Of a stretch of DNA of 64,000 bases, positions 16,308 through 24,862 are shown in pieces (the first letter of the stretch is position 1; every line of letters begins with the position of its first letter). Below the pieces are notes generated by a model, which did no database searches, was not told the origin of the DNA, and saw only the letters and a list, made by a program, of their open reading frames with translations. Position numbers and translations under genes: made by a program. Source of the DNA: Deltaproteobacteria bacterium (lineage in GTDB: Bacteria; Bdellovibrionota; JAJCYS01); NCBI GenBank assembly GCA_029262815.1, contig JAJCYS010000044.1:1-64000 (forward strand), read 5' to 3'.

Positions 16308-17847
16308 TTTTTTAATACTTGGATTGTCTTGTGCGCTTTTGACTTCTGGAGCGGCACTAGGATTTCCTTTTAAGAAATCCGAACCTGCCAAAAGTGTATC
16401 TAATGAAAAATTTTGGAAAGAATATACTGCTCAAGAAAATAAACCTAATTCCCAACCTGGTAATTTTTTACTAATGTTCCAAGAACAATTGGGTGGATTG
16501 GCACAGAAAATACTACCTTCCGTAGTCAATATTTATTCGACCGTAAAAACTCAGCAAAAAACCCAATCTCAGAATGATCTATTCAGATATTTTTTCGAAG
16601 ATTTTTTTAAACAACAGAGACAACAACAAGCTCAGCCCAAACAACAAGAGGTTCAAAGCTTGGGTTCCGGATTCATAATTAGTGAAGAAGGTTATATTGT
16701 TACAAATGCCCATGTCTTAATTGAAGGCGCAGACTCAATCAAGGTCAAACTTGGACAGAAGGATAAATTTGGTAAAGATCTTGAATTTGAAGCAACCATC
16801 GTCGGCAAAGACAAGGCGAGTGATGTGGGGCTAATTAAAATATCACCCCCCAAATCAATTACACTCCAGCCTATTCCTCTTGGCAACTCTGACAGCTCAT
16901 ACGTAGGACATTTAGTTCTGGCAGTTGGCAACCCCTTTGGATTCTCACAAACGGTCACCCATGGGATTATCAGTTCTGTTGGACGCGATATCGCAACTCT
17001 CTCACCTTACTTGAGTTACACTCAAACTGACGCTGCCATCCATCAAGGCAATAGTGGTGGCCCTTTATGTAATATTCATGGGGAAGTGATTGGTATTAAC
17101 ACGGCCATTCGAACACCTAATATTGGCTTCGCCATCCCGATCAATAAAGTCAAAAAGTATCTCCCTGCACTCAAAAAAGAGGGTCGTGTACGTCGGGGAT
17201 GGATTGGCATCGCACTCGGCCCACGTATTTTAGATGGAAAGATTGAACTCCAAAAAGGACAATTCAAAGAGAGTCCTTACAACACAAGTCACGGCGTGCT
17301 TGTGCGTGATGTCATTGTAGGTGAACCTGCCGACAAAATTTTATTTCCTGATGACGTTATTTTAAAGGTCAACAAAACCTTGATTCACAGCCAACAGGAG
17401 CTATTGATTGCTATTGGCGAAATCCCTGTGGGGAAACGCGCTCAAATCCAGATTTGGAGAAACAATAAAATAAAAAATGTGCTGATCCGAGTTTCCGAAA
17501 GAGTTGATAGTCAACAAGCACGCATCAATACAGCACCATCACAAAAAGGTGGTACAGAAGAAAAAATCATACATTCTAAACTCGGTATTCGAGTGTCACC
17601 GCTCTCACCTCAATCAAGAAAACAGCATAATATTCCTGGCGAAATCAAAGGCATCGTTGTTGATTTCGCGGAGCGAAATTCGTCCCTTAGAGCTGGAGAT
17701 GTGATTTCAAAGGCTAACCGTCGCCATATTAGTTCTAAAGAGGGACTGGCGTGGATACTCCGACGTGCAACAAAAAGTGTACTGTTAGTTGTCTATCGGA
17801 AAGAACAGAGTCAATATCGTAGACAATACGTTTGGATCGATTTTTAG
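16291..17847 (+). CDS. DegP/HtrA-type periplasmic serine protease with two PDZ domains
   Basis: From the ATG at 16291 (GGAG 7 bases upstream, signal peptide NFLILGLSCALLTSGAALG directly at the N-terminus) the protein is 518 residues. A longer in-frame start upstream lies inside the DUF1844 gene and would spoil the signal peptide. The trypsin-like domain holds a complete triad: His141 in NAHV, Asp178 in ASDVGLI and Ser255 in GNSGGPL. Two PDZ domains follow (about residues 300-400 and 430-515), as in DegP/DegQ. The enzyme is a periplasmic protease/chaperone for misfolded envelope proteins. A Gln-rich stretch (QQRQQQAQPKQQ) sits in the LA loop region before the catalytic His. It is convergent with rsgA, with only 13 bases between them. 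Confidence 0.93.
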   Translation: MMRRNNFLILGLSCALLTSGAALGFPFKKSEPAKSVSNEKFWKEYTAQENKPNSQPGNFLLMFQEQLGGLAQKILPSVVNIYSTVKTQQKTQSQNDLFRYFFEDFFKQQRQQQAQPKQQEVQSLGSGFIISEEGYIVTNAHVLIEGADSIKVKLGQKDKFGKDLEFEATIVGKDKASDVGLIKISPPKSITLQPIPLGNSDSSYVGHLVLAVGNPFGFSQTVTHGIISSVGRDIATLSPYLSYTQTDAAIHQGNSGGPLCNIHGEVIGINTAIRTPNIGFAIPINKVKKYLPALKKEGRVRRGWIGIALGPRILDGKIELQKGQFKESPYNTSHGVLVRDVIVGEPADKILFPDDVILKVNKTLIHSQQELLIAIGEIPVGKRAQIQIWRNNKIKNVLIRVSERVDSQQARINTAPSQKGGTEEKIIHSKLGIRVSPLSPQSRKQHNIPGEIKGIVVDFAERNSSLRAGDVISKANRRHISSKEGLAWILRRATKSVLLVVYRKEQSQYRRQYVWIDF

Positions 17848-17860
17848 GATTCTCAGGAAT

Positions 17861-18763
17861 TCAAAAGGGATTTGTAAGGATGTCGACATAACTTTTGTAT
17901 CGACTGCTTGCCAAGTCATTCTCCGAATGATTAGTCCAATACATTGAAATAGGACACCTACTAAAGTTTGGCGTATGATCACATCGGTCTAAATCGCATT
18001 CGGGAGACCTTGAAACAAGATCAGGAAAGCAATTAAAAAGGTCATCAGGTTCGGGAAACCAGGTCTTAATGCCCGGGCAATCCCCAAGCAAATAATCATT
18101 GTACGGATAAAGTTGTGGCTGAGACGTGGTGTGCCTCCCCTTACCTGTTTTTGGATTTACAGAATTCACCTCTATGGCGTTACCGATGAGTGCAGAAATC
18201 AAGGTGCTCTTTCCCACCCCAGACGGACCTAAAAACACGACAACTGGCAGCTTCGGATCACATTTCCAACACTCAAAAATCGAATGGATCGAATCAGGTT
18301 TCAGACCCGACACGCCACGGACTTGAAGAGATAACTCTTGAGTGTAGTACTCAGAGATCGTTTCAAATAAAGATTCTTCAGCAGATTTCCAGGTATCTCG
18401 TTTGGTCACCCAGAGTTCACAAGGCACCTTTTGTTGCATCACACCGGTCACCATTCGATCAATCAACAAAAGAGGTAATTTTTTCTTCACAAAAGAAACG
18501 CATATGATCGCTTTTGATATATGAGAAGCAACCGTCTGTGTTGCCTTTTCACGCCGTTTACGCGTCAGTTGGTTCGGTCTACCGAGAAGCCCAGTAATAC
18601 ACGATTGAGTTAGATCAACTGTTACCAGGTCACCTAATGCACAGGGGTACTGTCTTTGTTGTAGATATTTTGATGGTAGATGAAAAAAAATAACTTCATC
18701 GTTGACGGGACACCAAACGCCTTTTGCAGATGTTGCAACTACACGCGTTTGGAAGTCACTCAT
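17861..18763 (-). CDS. rsgA: Ribosome small-subunit-dependent GTPase A
   Basis: This 300-residue protein has the RsgA layout. An N-terminal OB-fold (about residues 5-70) is followed by a circularly permuted GTPase, with G4-like VTKRD first (about 119-123), then G1 GPSGVGKST (179-187), a G2 region RHTTSQ and G3 DCPGIKTW (near 229). A C-terminal zinc-binding segment has CDLDRCDHTPNFSRC, matching the Cys/His knuckle. RsgA checks maturation of the 30S subunit decoding centre and releases RbfA. The G4 motif is TKRD rather than the usual NKxD, a mild deviation. It is the last gene of a three-gene leftward operon, overlapping the RodZ-like gene by 4 bases. Confidence 0.9.
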   Translation of the reverse strand: MSDFQTRVVATSAKGVWCPVNDEVIFFHLPSKYLQQRQYPCALGDLVTVDLTQSCITGLLGRPNQLTRKRREKATQTVASHISKAIICVSFVKKKLPLLLIDRMVTGVMQQKVPCELWVTKRDTWKSAEESLFETISEYYTQELSLQVRGVSGLKPDSIHSIFECWKCDPKLPVVVFLGPSGVGKSTLISALIGNAIEVNSVNPKTGKGRHTTSQPQLYPYNDYLLGDCPGIKTWFPEPDDLFNCFPDLVSRSPECDLDRCDHTPNFSRCPISMYWTNHSENDLASSRYKSYVDILTNPF

Positions 18764-19548
18764 TGTTTGGAAGTACTAAAATCAAGAGAAGCTAATTGAC
18801 CTTTCCAAATCAATTTTAAGGGTTTGTTATTTACAACAACTTCAAGTGCTCTTGGGTACAAACTCCACAAAACACCCTTACTTACAGAAATATCTTCTTT
18901 TTTAAACATTCGCTCAGGTCCCACAAATGTTCGAACCAAAGAACCTTTCGAAGATGATTCTTGGTTCCCTTCGAGAAATTTAATAAAATTTGGCACTTTG
19001 GAGCGTATGACAAGGGAATGATTCAGCTGAGCAGCGTCTATTTCTTGTTTCCGCTCATTCTGTTTAAGCACCACACTCTCACGAGTGCCGTTCTTCGCCC
19101 AATCATTAAAATAATCTAATCCAAACCACATTCCGAAGAACACAGCTATTGCTAAAAAGAAAAGTGCAATCTTACCACTCGTAATGTAGAACGAAGGTTT
19201 ATCAATCTGACTTAATTTGACATCAGATGGCTCTCTGATTTGAGCAAGTCGACCCGGTTGATGTTTTGTTGCTTCGTCTATTATCGTGAGTTTTGAGGCA
19301 AGTTCAGTCTTTCCGATGCCTACTACTTTTGCATAAGCTTGAATGATGCCTTTTAGAAAAGGCAGCTGAGGTAGCTCTTCAAAACATCCTGATTCGAGCG
19401 CTTGAACTTTGTCTACTGGCACTCGTATAGCTTCACTGACTTGTTCGATAGACAATCCCTTAGCCTTCCTACCCGACTCTAGAAACGCTCCCAGACTGGC
19501 TTGATCATATGGCAGCCCGTCTAACTCAGGCTGTATTTTGGATTTCAC
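18760..19548 (-). CDS. RodZ-like helix-turn-helix membrane protein
   Basis: This 262-residue protein begins with an HTH_25/Xre-type domain (LGAFLESGRKAKGLSIEQVSEAIRVP, about residues 20-45, continuing through FLKGIIQAYAKVVG to about 80). One membrane helix follows at about residues 127-147 (ALFFLAIAVFFGMWFGLDYF) and then a periplasmic beta-rich tail. This is the domain order of RodZ, which couples MreB filaments to the cell-wall synthesis machinery and sets rod shape. RodZ C-terminal domains vary, and here it is short and poorly conserved. It overlaps the lipoprotein gene upstream and rsgA downstream by 4 bases each. The gene symbol is withheld because other membrane HTH proteins share this architecture. 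Confidence 0.75.
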   Translation of the reverse strand: MKSKIQPELDGLPYDQASLGAFLESGRKAKGLSIEQVSEAIRVPVDKVQALESGCFEELPQLPFLKGIIQAYAKVVGIGKTELASKLTIIDEATKHQPGRLAQIREPSDVKLSQIDKPSFYITSGKIALFFLAIAVFFGMWFGLDYFNDWAKNGTRESVVLKQNERKQEIDAAQLNHSLVIRSKVPNFIKFLEGNQESSSKGSLVRTFVGPERMFKKEDISVSKGVLWSLYPRALEVVVNNKPLKLIWKGQLASLDFSTSKQ

Positions 19549-20375
19549 AAAATCTCCTTCAACTTTTCTAATTCAATCGCAAGCGAGGTTCCTCGATGTT
19601 GTTTAATCAAATGCCTTATCAATCCCTTCGCTCTGGGCCCTTCATTATTCCTAGCTAACGCTAAGACTTCAAGTAAAAAACTTTTAGGAAATCTTTGTCG
19701 GCACGTACCAGACATAAATTTTAAGCTTTTGAGACTCTTTTTAAAAGTTTGCTTCCGAAAATAAGTTTTTGCTTGTAGATAGCGTCCCTCACAATGTCCC
19801 TTCTCACCTTTTAGTATGGGCGCAAGCCGTGAAATAACTAAATCATCTTGATTGAGATAATAAGCAGATTTTGCATGATAAAAAACCACTCGCCTGAAAA
19901 ATCTAGGACTGTAATCCGCAAGGCCAGTCGACTTTGCTAATGCCACGGCCTGATTACACCTATTTTCTGATTCTTTGTGAAAGCCGAAAAACATATAAGA
20001 AGCGCAGAGCTGAAATAATAACGGTGGCGACTTCTCAACAATAGGTATCGTTTTCTCTAGAACTTGAATCACATCCCCATAAAGCTCCTTTTTGATAAAA
20101 GACTTATTCATCATATAAAGGGGATACCATGTAATATCCTGACGTCGGGCAAGCTTCAATCCAAGCCGTTGAGCCTCAAAAGTATTTCCTTTGTCAAGCA
20201 GCTGACTCACTAAAGTCAATTGGGATGGAATATCAGTTTTAGAATAAACAGACTGGTCTATTTTGGTGTTTGTTTTTTCATTAGCTTCTTTTTTGGGTGC
20301 TGATTGACAGCTCCCCATTGCCAGAACCACACACATGAGGCTTAGGGGTATGTTAAAATAGTCTTGGTGTCTCAT
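19545..20375 (-). CDS. Lipoprotein with TPR-like repeats
   Basis: This 276-residue protein has a lipoprotein signal peptide with lipobox VLAMGSC (about residues 17-23). The mature part is helical, with repeated motifs resembling tetratricopeptides: NTFEAQRLGLKLARRQDI, YGDVIQVLEKTIPI, then FHKESENRCNQAVALAK. It is basic near the C-terminus. It is the first gene of an operon with the RodZ-like protein and rsgA. TPR lipoproteins often act as scaffolds at the inner face of the outer membrane, and a cell-envelope role with RodZ is inferred from context only. Confidence 0.6.
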   Translation of the reverse strand: MRHQDYFNIPLSLMCVVLAMGSCQSAPKKEANEKTNTKIDQSVYSKTDIPSQLTLVSQLLDKGNTFEAQRLGLKLARRQDITWYPLYMMNKSFIKKELYGDVIQVLEKTIPIVEKSPPLLFQLCASYMFFGFHKESENRCNQAVALAKSTGLADYSPRFFRRVVFYHAKSAYYLNQDDLVISRLAPILKGEKGHCEGRYLQAKTYFRKQTFKKSLKSLKFMSGTCRQRFPKSFLLEVLALARNNEGPRAKGLIRHLIKQHRGTSLAIELEKLKEIL

Positions 20376-20666
20376 GATTCCCTCTTGCGACGTACTCTTT
20401 TGATATCCGGTTGCATTGGCCTGTTATTATATCAAAACCCCTGCTACAGCTACACGAGAGGTAGTGTACCACATCTTCCGAGACAAAATTTTTCCCCAAG
20501 AACAAAAGAAGGACGAAAGAATTTAAAACATCATTTTGAGCTCAGCCAACCTTTTTTATTTAATCACTTAGACCAACTAAAAACACCACCACCTACGCCA
20601 TCACCACCTTTTGTAATGCATCTTCAAATATTTAGCTCATCCCCAGTTTTCAAAGATGAGCTCTAA
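20364..20666 (+). CDS. Possible small exported Pro-rich protein (doubtful)
   Basis: This frame of up to 100 residues overlaps the start of the divergent lipoprotein gene by 12 bases. From a TTG at 20388 it would begin with MRRTLLISGCIGLLLYQNPCYS, which looks like a signal peptide. A short basic mature part follows, with PPPTPSPP near the end. No convincing ribosome binding site precedes either start. The frame lies just upstream of the mltD-like gene but before its promoter. It is either a genuine small secreted protein or a chance frame. Confidence 0.3.
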   Translation: MVSHDSLLRRTLLISGCIGLLLYQNPCYSYTRGSVPHLPRQNFSPRTKEGRKNLKHHFELSQPFLFNHLDQLKTPPPTPSPPFVMHLQIFSSSPVFKDEL

Positions 20667-20719
20667 CATTTTTGGGTAAGTCATGATAAAAGCAAAGATT
20701 CTACTGTTTATGGCTCAAA

Positions 20720-20748
20720 TTGAGAACTGGCTGACAAATTGTTAAAAT
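20720..20748 (+). promoter_or_regulatory. Sigma70-like promoter of the mltD-like gene
   Basis: TTGAGA at 20720-20725 and TAAAAT at 20743-20748 are spaced by exactly 17 bases. Transcription would begin near 20755. That makes the first GTG (20755) unlikely to be the translation start and supports the second GTG at 20770, which follows GAGGAAA. Confidence 0.6.
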
Positions 20749-20769
20749 GTAATAGTGAGGAAACTTTCC

Positions 20770-22341
20770 GTGAATAACAAACACATAAAACAGATTTTTC
20801 AAACAAGCATACTCTCTGCTCTTTTAACCCTAACGGCTTGCCACTCTGCACCCAAGCAAAGCAGCTATTCATCGGGACAATCTTCAAAATATGCGAAAAT
20901 TATTGAAGATAGCATCACGACAGAAGACGAAATCTTATCTCAGCTTGATTCAGAAGCCTTAACCAAGTACTTGGACACATATTTCCCTGAAGATCTAGAA
21001 AGTAAGTATGACTTCCCCGTTGTACACAACAAACAGGTTGATAAATGGATTCGATATTTCACTGGCAGAGGCAAAGGTTGGTTTCAAGGCGCTTTAACCA
21101 AAGGGCTCCGTTATATCCCAAATATGAGGGATATTCTTGAAACTAACGGCCTGCCAGGAGACCTTGTTTACCTGGCGCTGATTGAAAGCGGCTTTAAGCA
21201 CAAAATTAGGTCCAACAAGAACGCTGTGGGCCCATGGCAGTTTGTCAAAGCAACAGGTAAAGGGTTTGGCCTTGAAATCGATGTTTGGGTTGATGAACGT
21301 CAAGATCCGATTAAAGCGACTGAGGCAGCCGCACAGTACCTTGTCAAACTCCATGATGTATTTAACAGCTATTACCTAGCTATCGCTGCATACAACACGG
21401 GACCTAGCCGCGTGTTACGTGCGATTCGGAGACATAAAACTCGTAATTTTTGGAAACTTAGAACACTACATCGTGAAACCCGTGACTATGTCCCCAAACT
21501 AATTGCCGCGATCATCCTCGCCAAAGATCCTGAAAGTTACGGATTTTTTATCGATCGAAATGTTAAAACCTACCAATATGCAACTATCAGCACATCTAGA
21601 CCCATCAACTTGAACAAGCTAGCCAAACGAATCGGCATTGCACCCAACAAATTAAAGCATCTAAACTCTGAACTTCGATACGCCATCACCCCTCCTGGGA
21701 AAAAGTATGAAATAAAAGTCCCACCCGCACTCAAAGAAAAAGCAGTCGCAAATCTTGCCTACGCTCGAGCCACGCTACCATTCAAAGGTTTCTTAAGCTA
21801 TTACGTCAAAAGAGGAGACTCTTTATACAAAATCGCAAGACGACATGGCACAAAAGTTTCGACCCTTATGGCCGTCAATCGGCTGAGTTATCGCCAGGTC
21901 AAACGGCTCCGTGTTGGCAAAAAAATTGTAGTTCCAGTACCTAATAAAAGAAATAGGTATGCAAAACGCAGACGCGGCAATACAACTCGTTACACAGCTC
22001 GGCGACGTGTACATACCGTTTCTCCTGGTGAAAATCTGTGGACCATCTCGAAACGCTATAGAACCTCAATTAAAAGCTTGAAGCGTGCAAATAAAATTAC
22101 AAATTTAATTAAACCAGGACAAAGGCTGGTTATTCCAAGCAGGTACCGAAAAAACACCAAGGTAAGTTACAAAAAACGTACTGTTAATAGACGAACTCAT
22201 ACCGTCGTACCCGGTGAAAATTTATGGTCGATTTCCAAAAAATACCGAACTTCGATCAAAAAACTCAAGCGTGCAAATAAAATTTCGAATTTAATTAAAC
22301 CAGGACAAAGGTTGGTTATTCCTTCACGAGGCATTTACTAA
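20770..22341 (+). CDS. MltD-like membrane-bound lytic murein transglycosylase with three LysM domains
   Basis: This 523-residue lipoprotein starts at the GTG at 20770 (see the promoter upstream). The signal peptide ends in a lipobox-like LLTLTAC. The SLT domain spans about residues 110-270, with the catalytic Glu139 in LALIESGF, then GPWQFVKATGKGFGL and YNTGPSRVLRAI. Three LysM domains follow: YYVKRGDSLYKIARRHG (about residue 343), HTVSPGENLWTISKRY and HTVVPGENLWSISKKY. The last two are near-identical tandem copies. MltD-type enzymes cleave the glycan strand to form 1,6-anhydro-muropeptides during wall remodelling. The LysM domains bind peptidoglycan, and a very basic Arg/Lys/Tyr linker separates them. 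The C-terminus overlaps the convergent folC gene by 26 bases. Confidence 0.9.
   Translation: MNNKHIKQIFQTSILSALLTLTACHSAPKQSSYSSGQSSKYAKIIEDSITTEDEILSQLDSEALTKYLDTYFPEDLESKYDFPVVHNKQVDKWIRYFTGRGKGWFQGALTKGLRYIPNMRDILETNGLPGDLVYLALIESGFKHKIRSNKNAVGPWQFVKATGKGFGLEIDVWVDERQDPIKATEAAAQYLVKLHDVFNSYYLAIAAYNTGPSRVLRAIRRHKTRNFWKLRTLHRETRDYVPKLIAAIILAKDPESYGFFIDRNVKTYQYATISTSRPINLNKLAKRIGIAPNKLKHLNSELRYAITPPGKKYEIKVPPALKEKAVANLAYARATLPFKGFLSYYVKRGDSLYKIARRHGTKVSTLMAVNRLSYRQVKRLRVGKKIVVPVPNKRNRYAKRRRGNTTRYTARRRVHTVSPGENLWTISKRYRTSIKSLKRANKITNLIKPGQRLVIPSRYRKNTKVSYKKRTVNRRTHTVVPGENLWSISKKYRTSIKKLKRANKISNLIKPGQRLVIPSRGIY
22014..22325 (+). repeat. Tandem duplication encoding the last two LysM domains of the mltD-like gene
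   Basis: Two adjacent units (about 22014-22141 and 22203-22325) encode almost the same LysM domain. The last third is nearly identical at DNA level: both copies carry AAGCGTGCAAATAAAATT and AATTAAACCAGGACAAAGG. The first LysM of the protein (from 21799) is much more diverged. This points to a recent internal duplication or ongoing gene conversion. Confidence 0.75.
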
Positions 22342-23647
22342 TTGCCTCTCGATATAAAAAAGTAGAGCCGGTCACAACAAGCAGATCTTGAGTACCTAAT
22401 CCACTTTGCGCCAACGCCATCGCTTGATCTACAGAGTCACAGACTAAAACGGGCGCATTACTAGATAATTCATCTACCCATGAAAGCAATTGTGACTTAG
22501 GAACCGAAGAACGTCCCTGATTTGCTTTGAATGAACAAACCCAAATCTCATGAAACGTTTTGGACGCAAGACGTAACATCTCGAAACCATCCTTAAGCTC
22601 TGAAAATGCAAGAACACATCGTTTGCGTTCATGATTCCACTTTTGGCATACATCCAATGTATCTGTTAGTTTGTGTGGATTATGCGCAATATCAAATAGG
22701 ACATGAGGATTCCGGCTTACGAGTTCCAATCGCCCTTTTAAAATCGGCACCGAAACGGCTTTAACAAAACCGTCTGTACCAAACCCGAAGTGCTGAATTA
22801 CAGCATGAGCTAAACTTAAATTCTTACGCGAGCCTAACCCCCAATACGGGAGAGTTTTGGACCCATTTTGCAGCTGAGCAACGACTTGCCCTGAATCATT
22901 ACACGCAAACAAGCACTCGTCACAGGGTATGGCTCGAGAATCTCCCAATTGTCGATATTTTTCAAAAATCGGTATCAAGTTTGGATCGGCCTCACCGTAC
23001 AGACAGGCTTGACTATTTGTAAATATAGGCGCCTTTTCGTGCGCAATAGCTGCACGAGTTGAGCCTAACCATTCAGTGTGATCAAGTTGCACGTTTGTCA
23101 CAACAGAAACTTCTTTGTGTGGCAAAGCATTCACTGCATCTAACCGACCCCCACAACCGACTTCCCACACAACATAAGTACATGCCTGCTTGGAAAAATA
23201 CTGACCAGCAATCAGAAACAGAGCTTCGAATAATGAGGCTTCGGGGTTTTGAGCCGCAATGTCGGACGCAATAGCTGATAATTCATCAAATTCTGGATAT
23301 ATCAGCCCTGCCTCCCGATCGATAATTGAGAAACGTTCTCTTACGGTGTTAACATGCGGGGACAAAAACAACCCTACGCGTGACACATGGGGTACAAGCC
23401 CCTGAGCAATAAAAGTTGCACATGAGCCTTTTCCACTCGTTCCGCCCACAATGACATGACTACCCTTGAAGGCTCTCTTTGTGCGATACCGGTGATGTAC
23501 TGTTTTTTCAAAACGATCGAATCGACTTTCAAGCAGATGCATCTGTTCTTGAGGAGATAAGGTTGACGAGGGCTCAAACCACCGAGTAGGGAACTGTTGG
23601 GTTAACCACGAAACCCAATCTGCTTCAATATGTGACCCGTTTTCCAT
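22316..23647 (-). CDS. folC: Bifunctional folylpolyglutamate synthase/dihydrofolate synthase
   Basis: This 443-residue protein is Mur-ligase-like. It has the ATP-binding loop VGGTSGKGSCATFIAQGL (about residues 67-84), the LFLSPHVNTVRERF segment that binds the pterin, and DHTEWLGSTRAAIAHEKAPIF (near residue 195). A C-terminal glutamate-ligase domain holds DIAHNPHKL. It adds L-glutamate to dihydropteroate and to reduced folates in the cytosol. The length fits the family (420-450 residues). It is a single gene, convergent with and overlapping the mltD-like gene by 26 bases and divergent from gapA. Confidence 0.92.
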   Translation of the reverse strand: MENGSHIEADWVSWLTQQFPTRWFEPSSTLSPQEQMHLLESRFDRFEKTVHHRYRTKRAFKGSHVIVGGTSGKGSCATFIAQGLVPHVSRVGLFLSPHVNTVRERFSIIDREAGLIYPEFDELSAIASDIAAQNPEASLFEALFLIAGQYFSKQACTYVVWEVGCGGRLDAVNALPHKEVSVVTNVQLDHTEWLGSTRAAIAHEKAPIFTNSQACLYGEADPNLIPIFEKYRQLGDSRAIPCDECLFACNDSGQVVAQLQNGSKTLPYWGLGSRKNLSLAHAVIQHFGFGTDGFVKAVSVPILKGRLELVSRNPHVLFDIAHNPHKLTDTLDVCQKWNHERKRCVLAFSELKDGFEMLRLASKTFHEIWVCSFKANQGRSSVPKSQLLSWVDELSSNAPVLVCDSVDQAMALAQSGLGTQDLLVVTGSTFLYREAISKCLVKE

Positions 23648-23687
23648 AATATTTCTTGCTGGTTCACTATACCGTAAGAAAATAAGC

Positions 23688-23716
23688 TTGTGTAAGGATC
23701 AATTCCCCTTTATAAA
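23688..23716 (+). promoter_or_regulatory. Sigma70-like promoter of the gapA-pgk-tpiA-secG operon
   Basis: TTGTGT at 23688-23693 and TATAAA at 23711-23716 have a 17-base spacer. The resulting leader is about 130 bases to the gapA start, so further control in the leader is possible. No clear hairpin or riboswitch was recognised in it. Confidence 0.5.
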
Positions 23717-23851
23717 ATATAGCCAGTTGGTTTCATCGTATCCTTGGGGTCTAATCCCTAAGAAATACTGAATCCAAATGGTAACCTTTTCGTGGCTTAC
23801 AATCAAGATTGGCCACATGTGATTGAACATAAACCGTAAGGGAGTCTAGCT

Positions 23852-24853
23852 GTGAAATGGGCAATTAATGGTTTCGGTCGAATCGGCAGAGGTATTCTGA
23901 GGACGGCTTTACAACGTGGGGTACTCAATAATATCGCTGCGATTCATGACTTTGTACCTGTTGAAGCTTCTGCACACCTCGTTAAATATGATTCTCTGTT
24001 TGGTCCACTCGAATGCTCTGTCTCTGTAGATGATGGTCATTTGGTCGTTGACGGTCACGCCATTCCTTATCTTCACAAAATTACGGATCATAGTTACCCA
24101 TGGAACAAATTAGACATCGATTGTGTACTTGAGTGCACCGGTAAAATGACGAATAGATCCGACTGTCAAAATCATATAGCTGCAGGCGCAAAACGGGTGT
24201 TGCTTTCGGCACCTTCTAAAGACCCTGAAATGAAAACACTCGTATATGGTGTCAACCACACCAGCTTTGATCACAAGACTGACACAGTTGTTAGCAATGC
24301 AAGCTGTACTACAAACTGCTTGGCACCGCTGGCTAAAGTGTTACATGACCGGTTTGGCATAATTCGTGGACTTATGACTACCGTGCATAGTTACACTAAT
24401 GATCAGCGTATATTGGATACTGCCCATAGCGATTTAAGACGAGCACGTGCTGCTGCCTTAAATATGATCCCTACAACGACGGGCGCTGCCAAAGCAGTTG
24501 GCCGTGTCATCCCAGAACTGAACGGTAAAATCGATGGATTTGCGCTTCGCGTGCCAACGCCGAACGTCAGCTTTGTTGATTTTGTGGCTGAACTTAAGAC
24601 TGCTACAAACGCTGATGCCGTCAACCAGGCGTTGACAGATTCCGCTGAGGGCAATTTGAAAGGCGTATTGGATGTTACACATGCACCAGCCGTAAGTACA
24701 GATTTTTTGGGTTCACCCTATTCATCAACGGTTGATGCAGGGCTTACGATGTGTCTCAATGACACAATGGTTAAAGTATGTAGTTGGTACGACAATGAGT
24801 ATGGATTTTGTCACCGCATGCTAGATATGATGACTCATATTTGTAAAGCATAG
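23852..24853 (+). CDS. gapA: Glyceraldehyde-3-phosphate dehydrogenase, type I
   Basis: This 333-residue cytosolic enzyme has the NAD-binding N-terminus INGFGRIGRGILRTAL. The catalytic Cys152 lies in SNASCTTNCLAPL, followed by TTVHSYTNDQRILD (catalytic His and substrate pocket), the RRARAAALNMIPTTTGAAKA segment and the C-terminal WYDNEYGFCHRM. It converts glyceraldehyde-3-phosphate to 1,3-bisphosphoglycerate. The start is GTG, after AAGGGAGT. It is the first gene of a gapA-pgk-tpiA-secG operon, the common bacterial order. Confidence 0.96.
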   Translation: MKWAINGFGRIGRGILRTALQRGVLNNIAAIHDFVPVEASAHLVKYDSLFGPLECSVSVDDGHLVVDGHAIPYLHKITDHSYPWNKLDIDCVLECTGKMTNRSDCQNHIAAGAKRVLLSAPSKDPEMKTLVYGVNHTSFDHKTDTVVSNASCTTNCLAPLAKVLHDRFGIIRGLMTTVHSYTNDQRILDTAHSDLRRARAAALNMIPTTTGAAKAVGRVIPELNGKIDGFALRVPTPNVSFVDFVAELKTATNADAVNQALTDSAEGNLKGVLDVTHAPAVSTDFLGSPYSSTVDAGLTMCLNDTMVKVCSWYDNEYGFCHRMLDMMTHICKA

Positions 24854-24862
24854 TGACATAGT

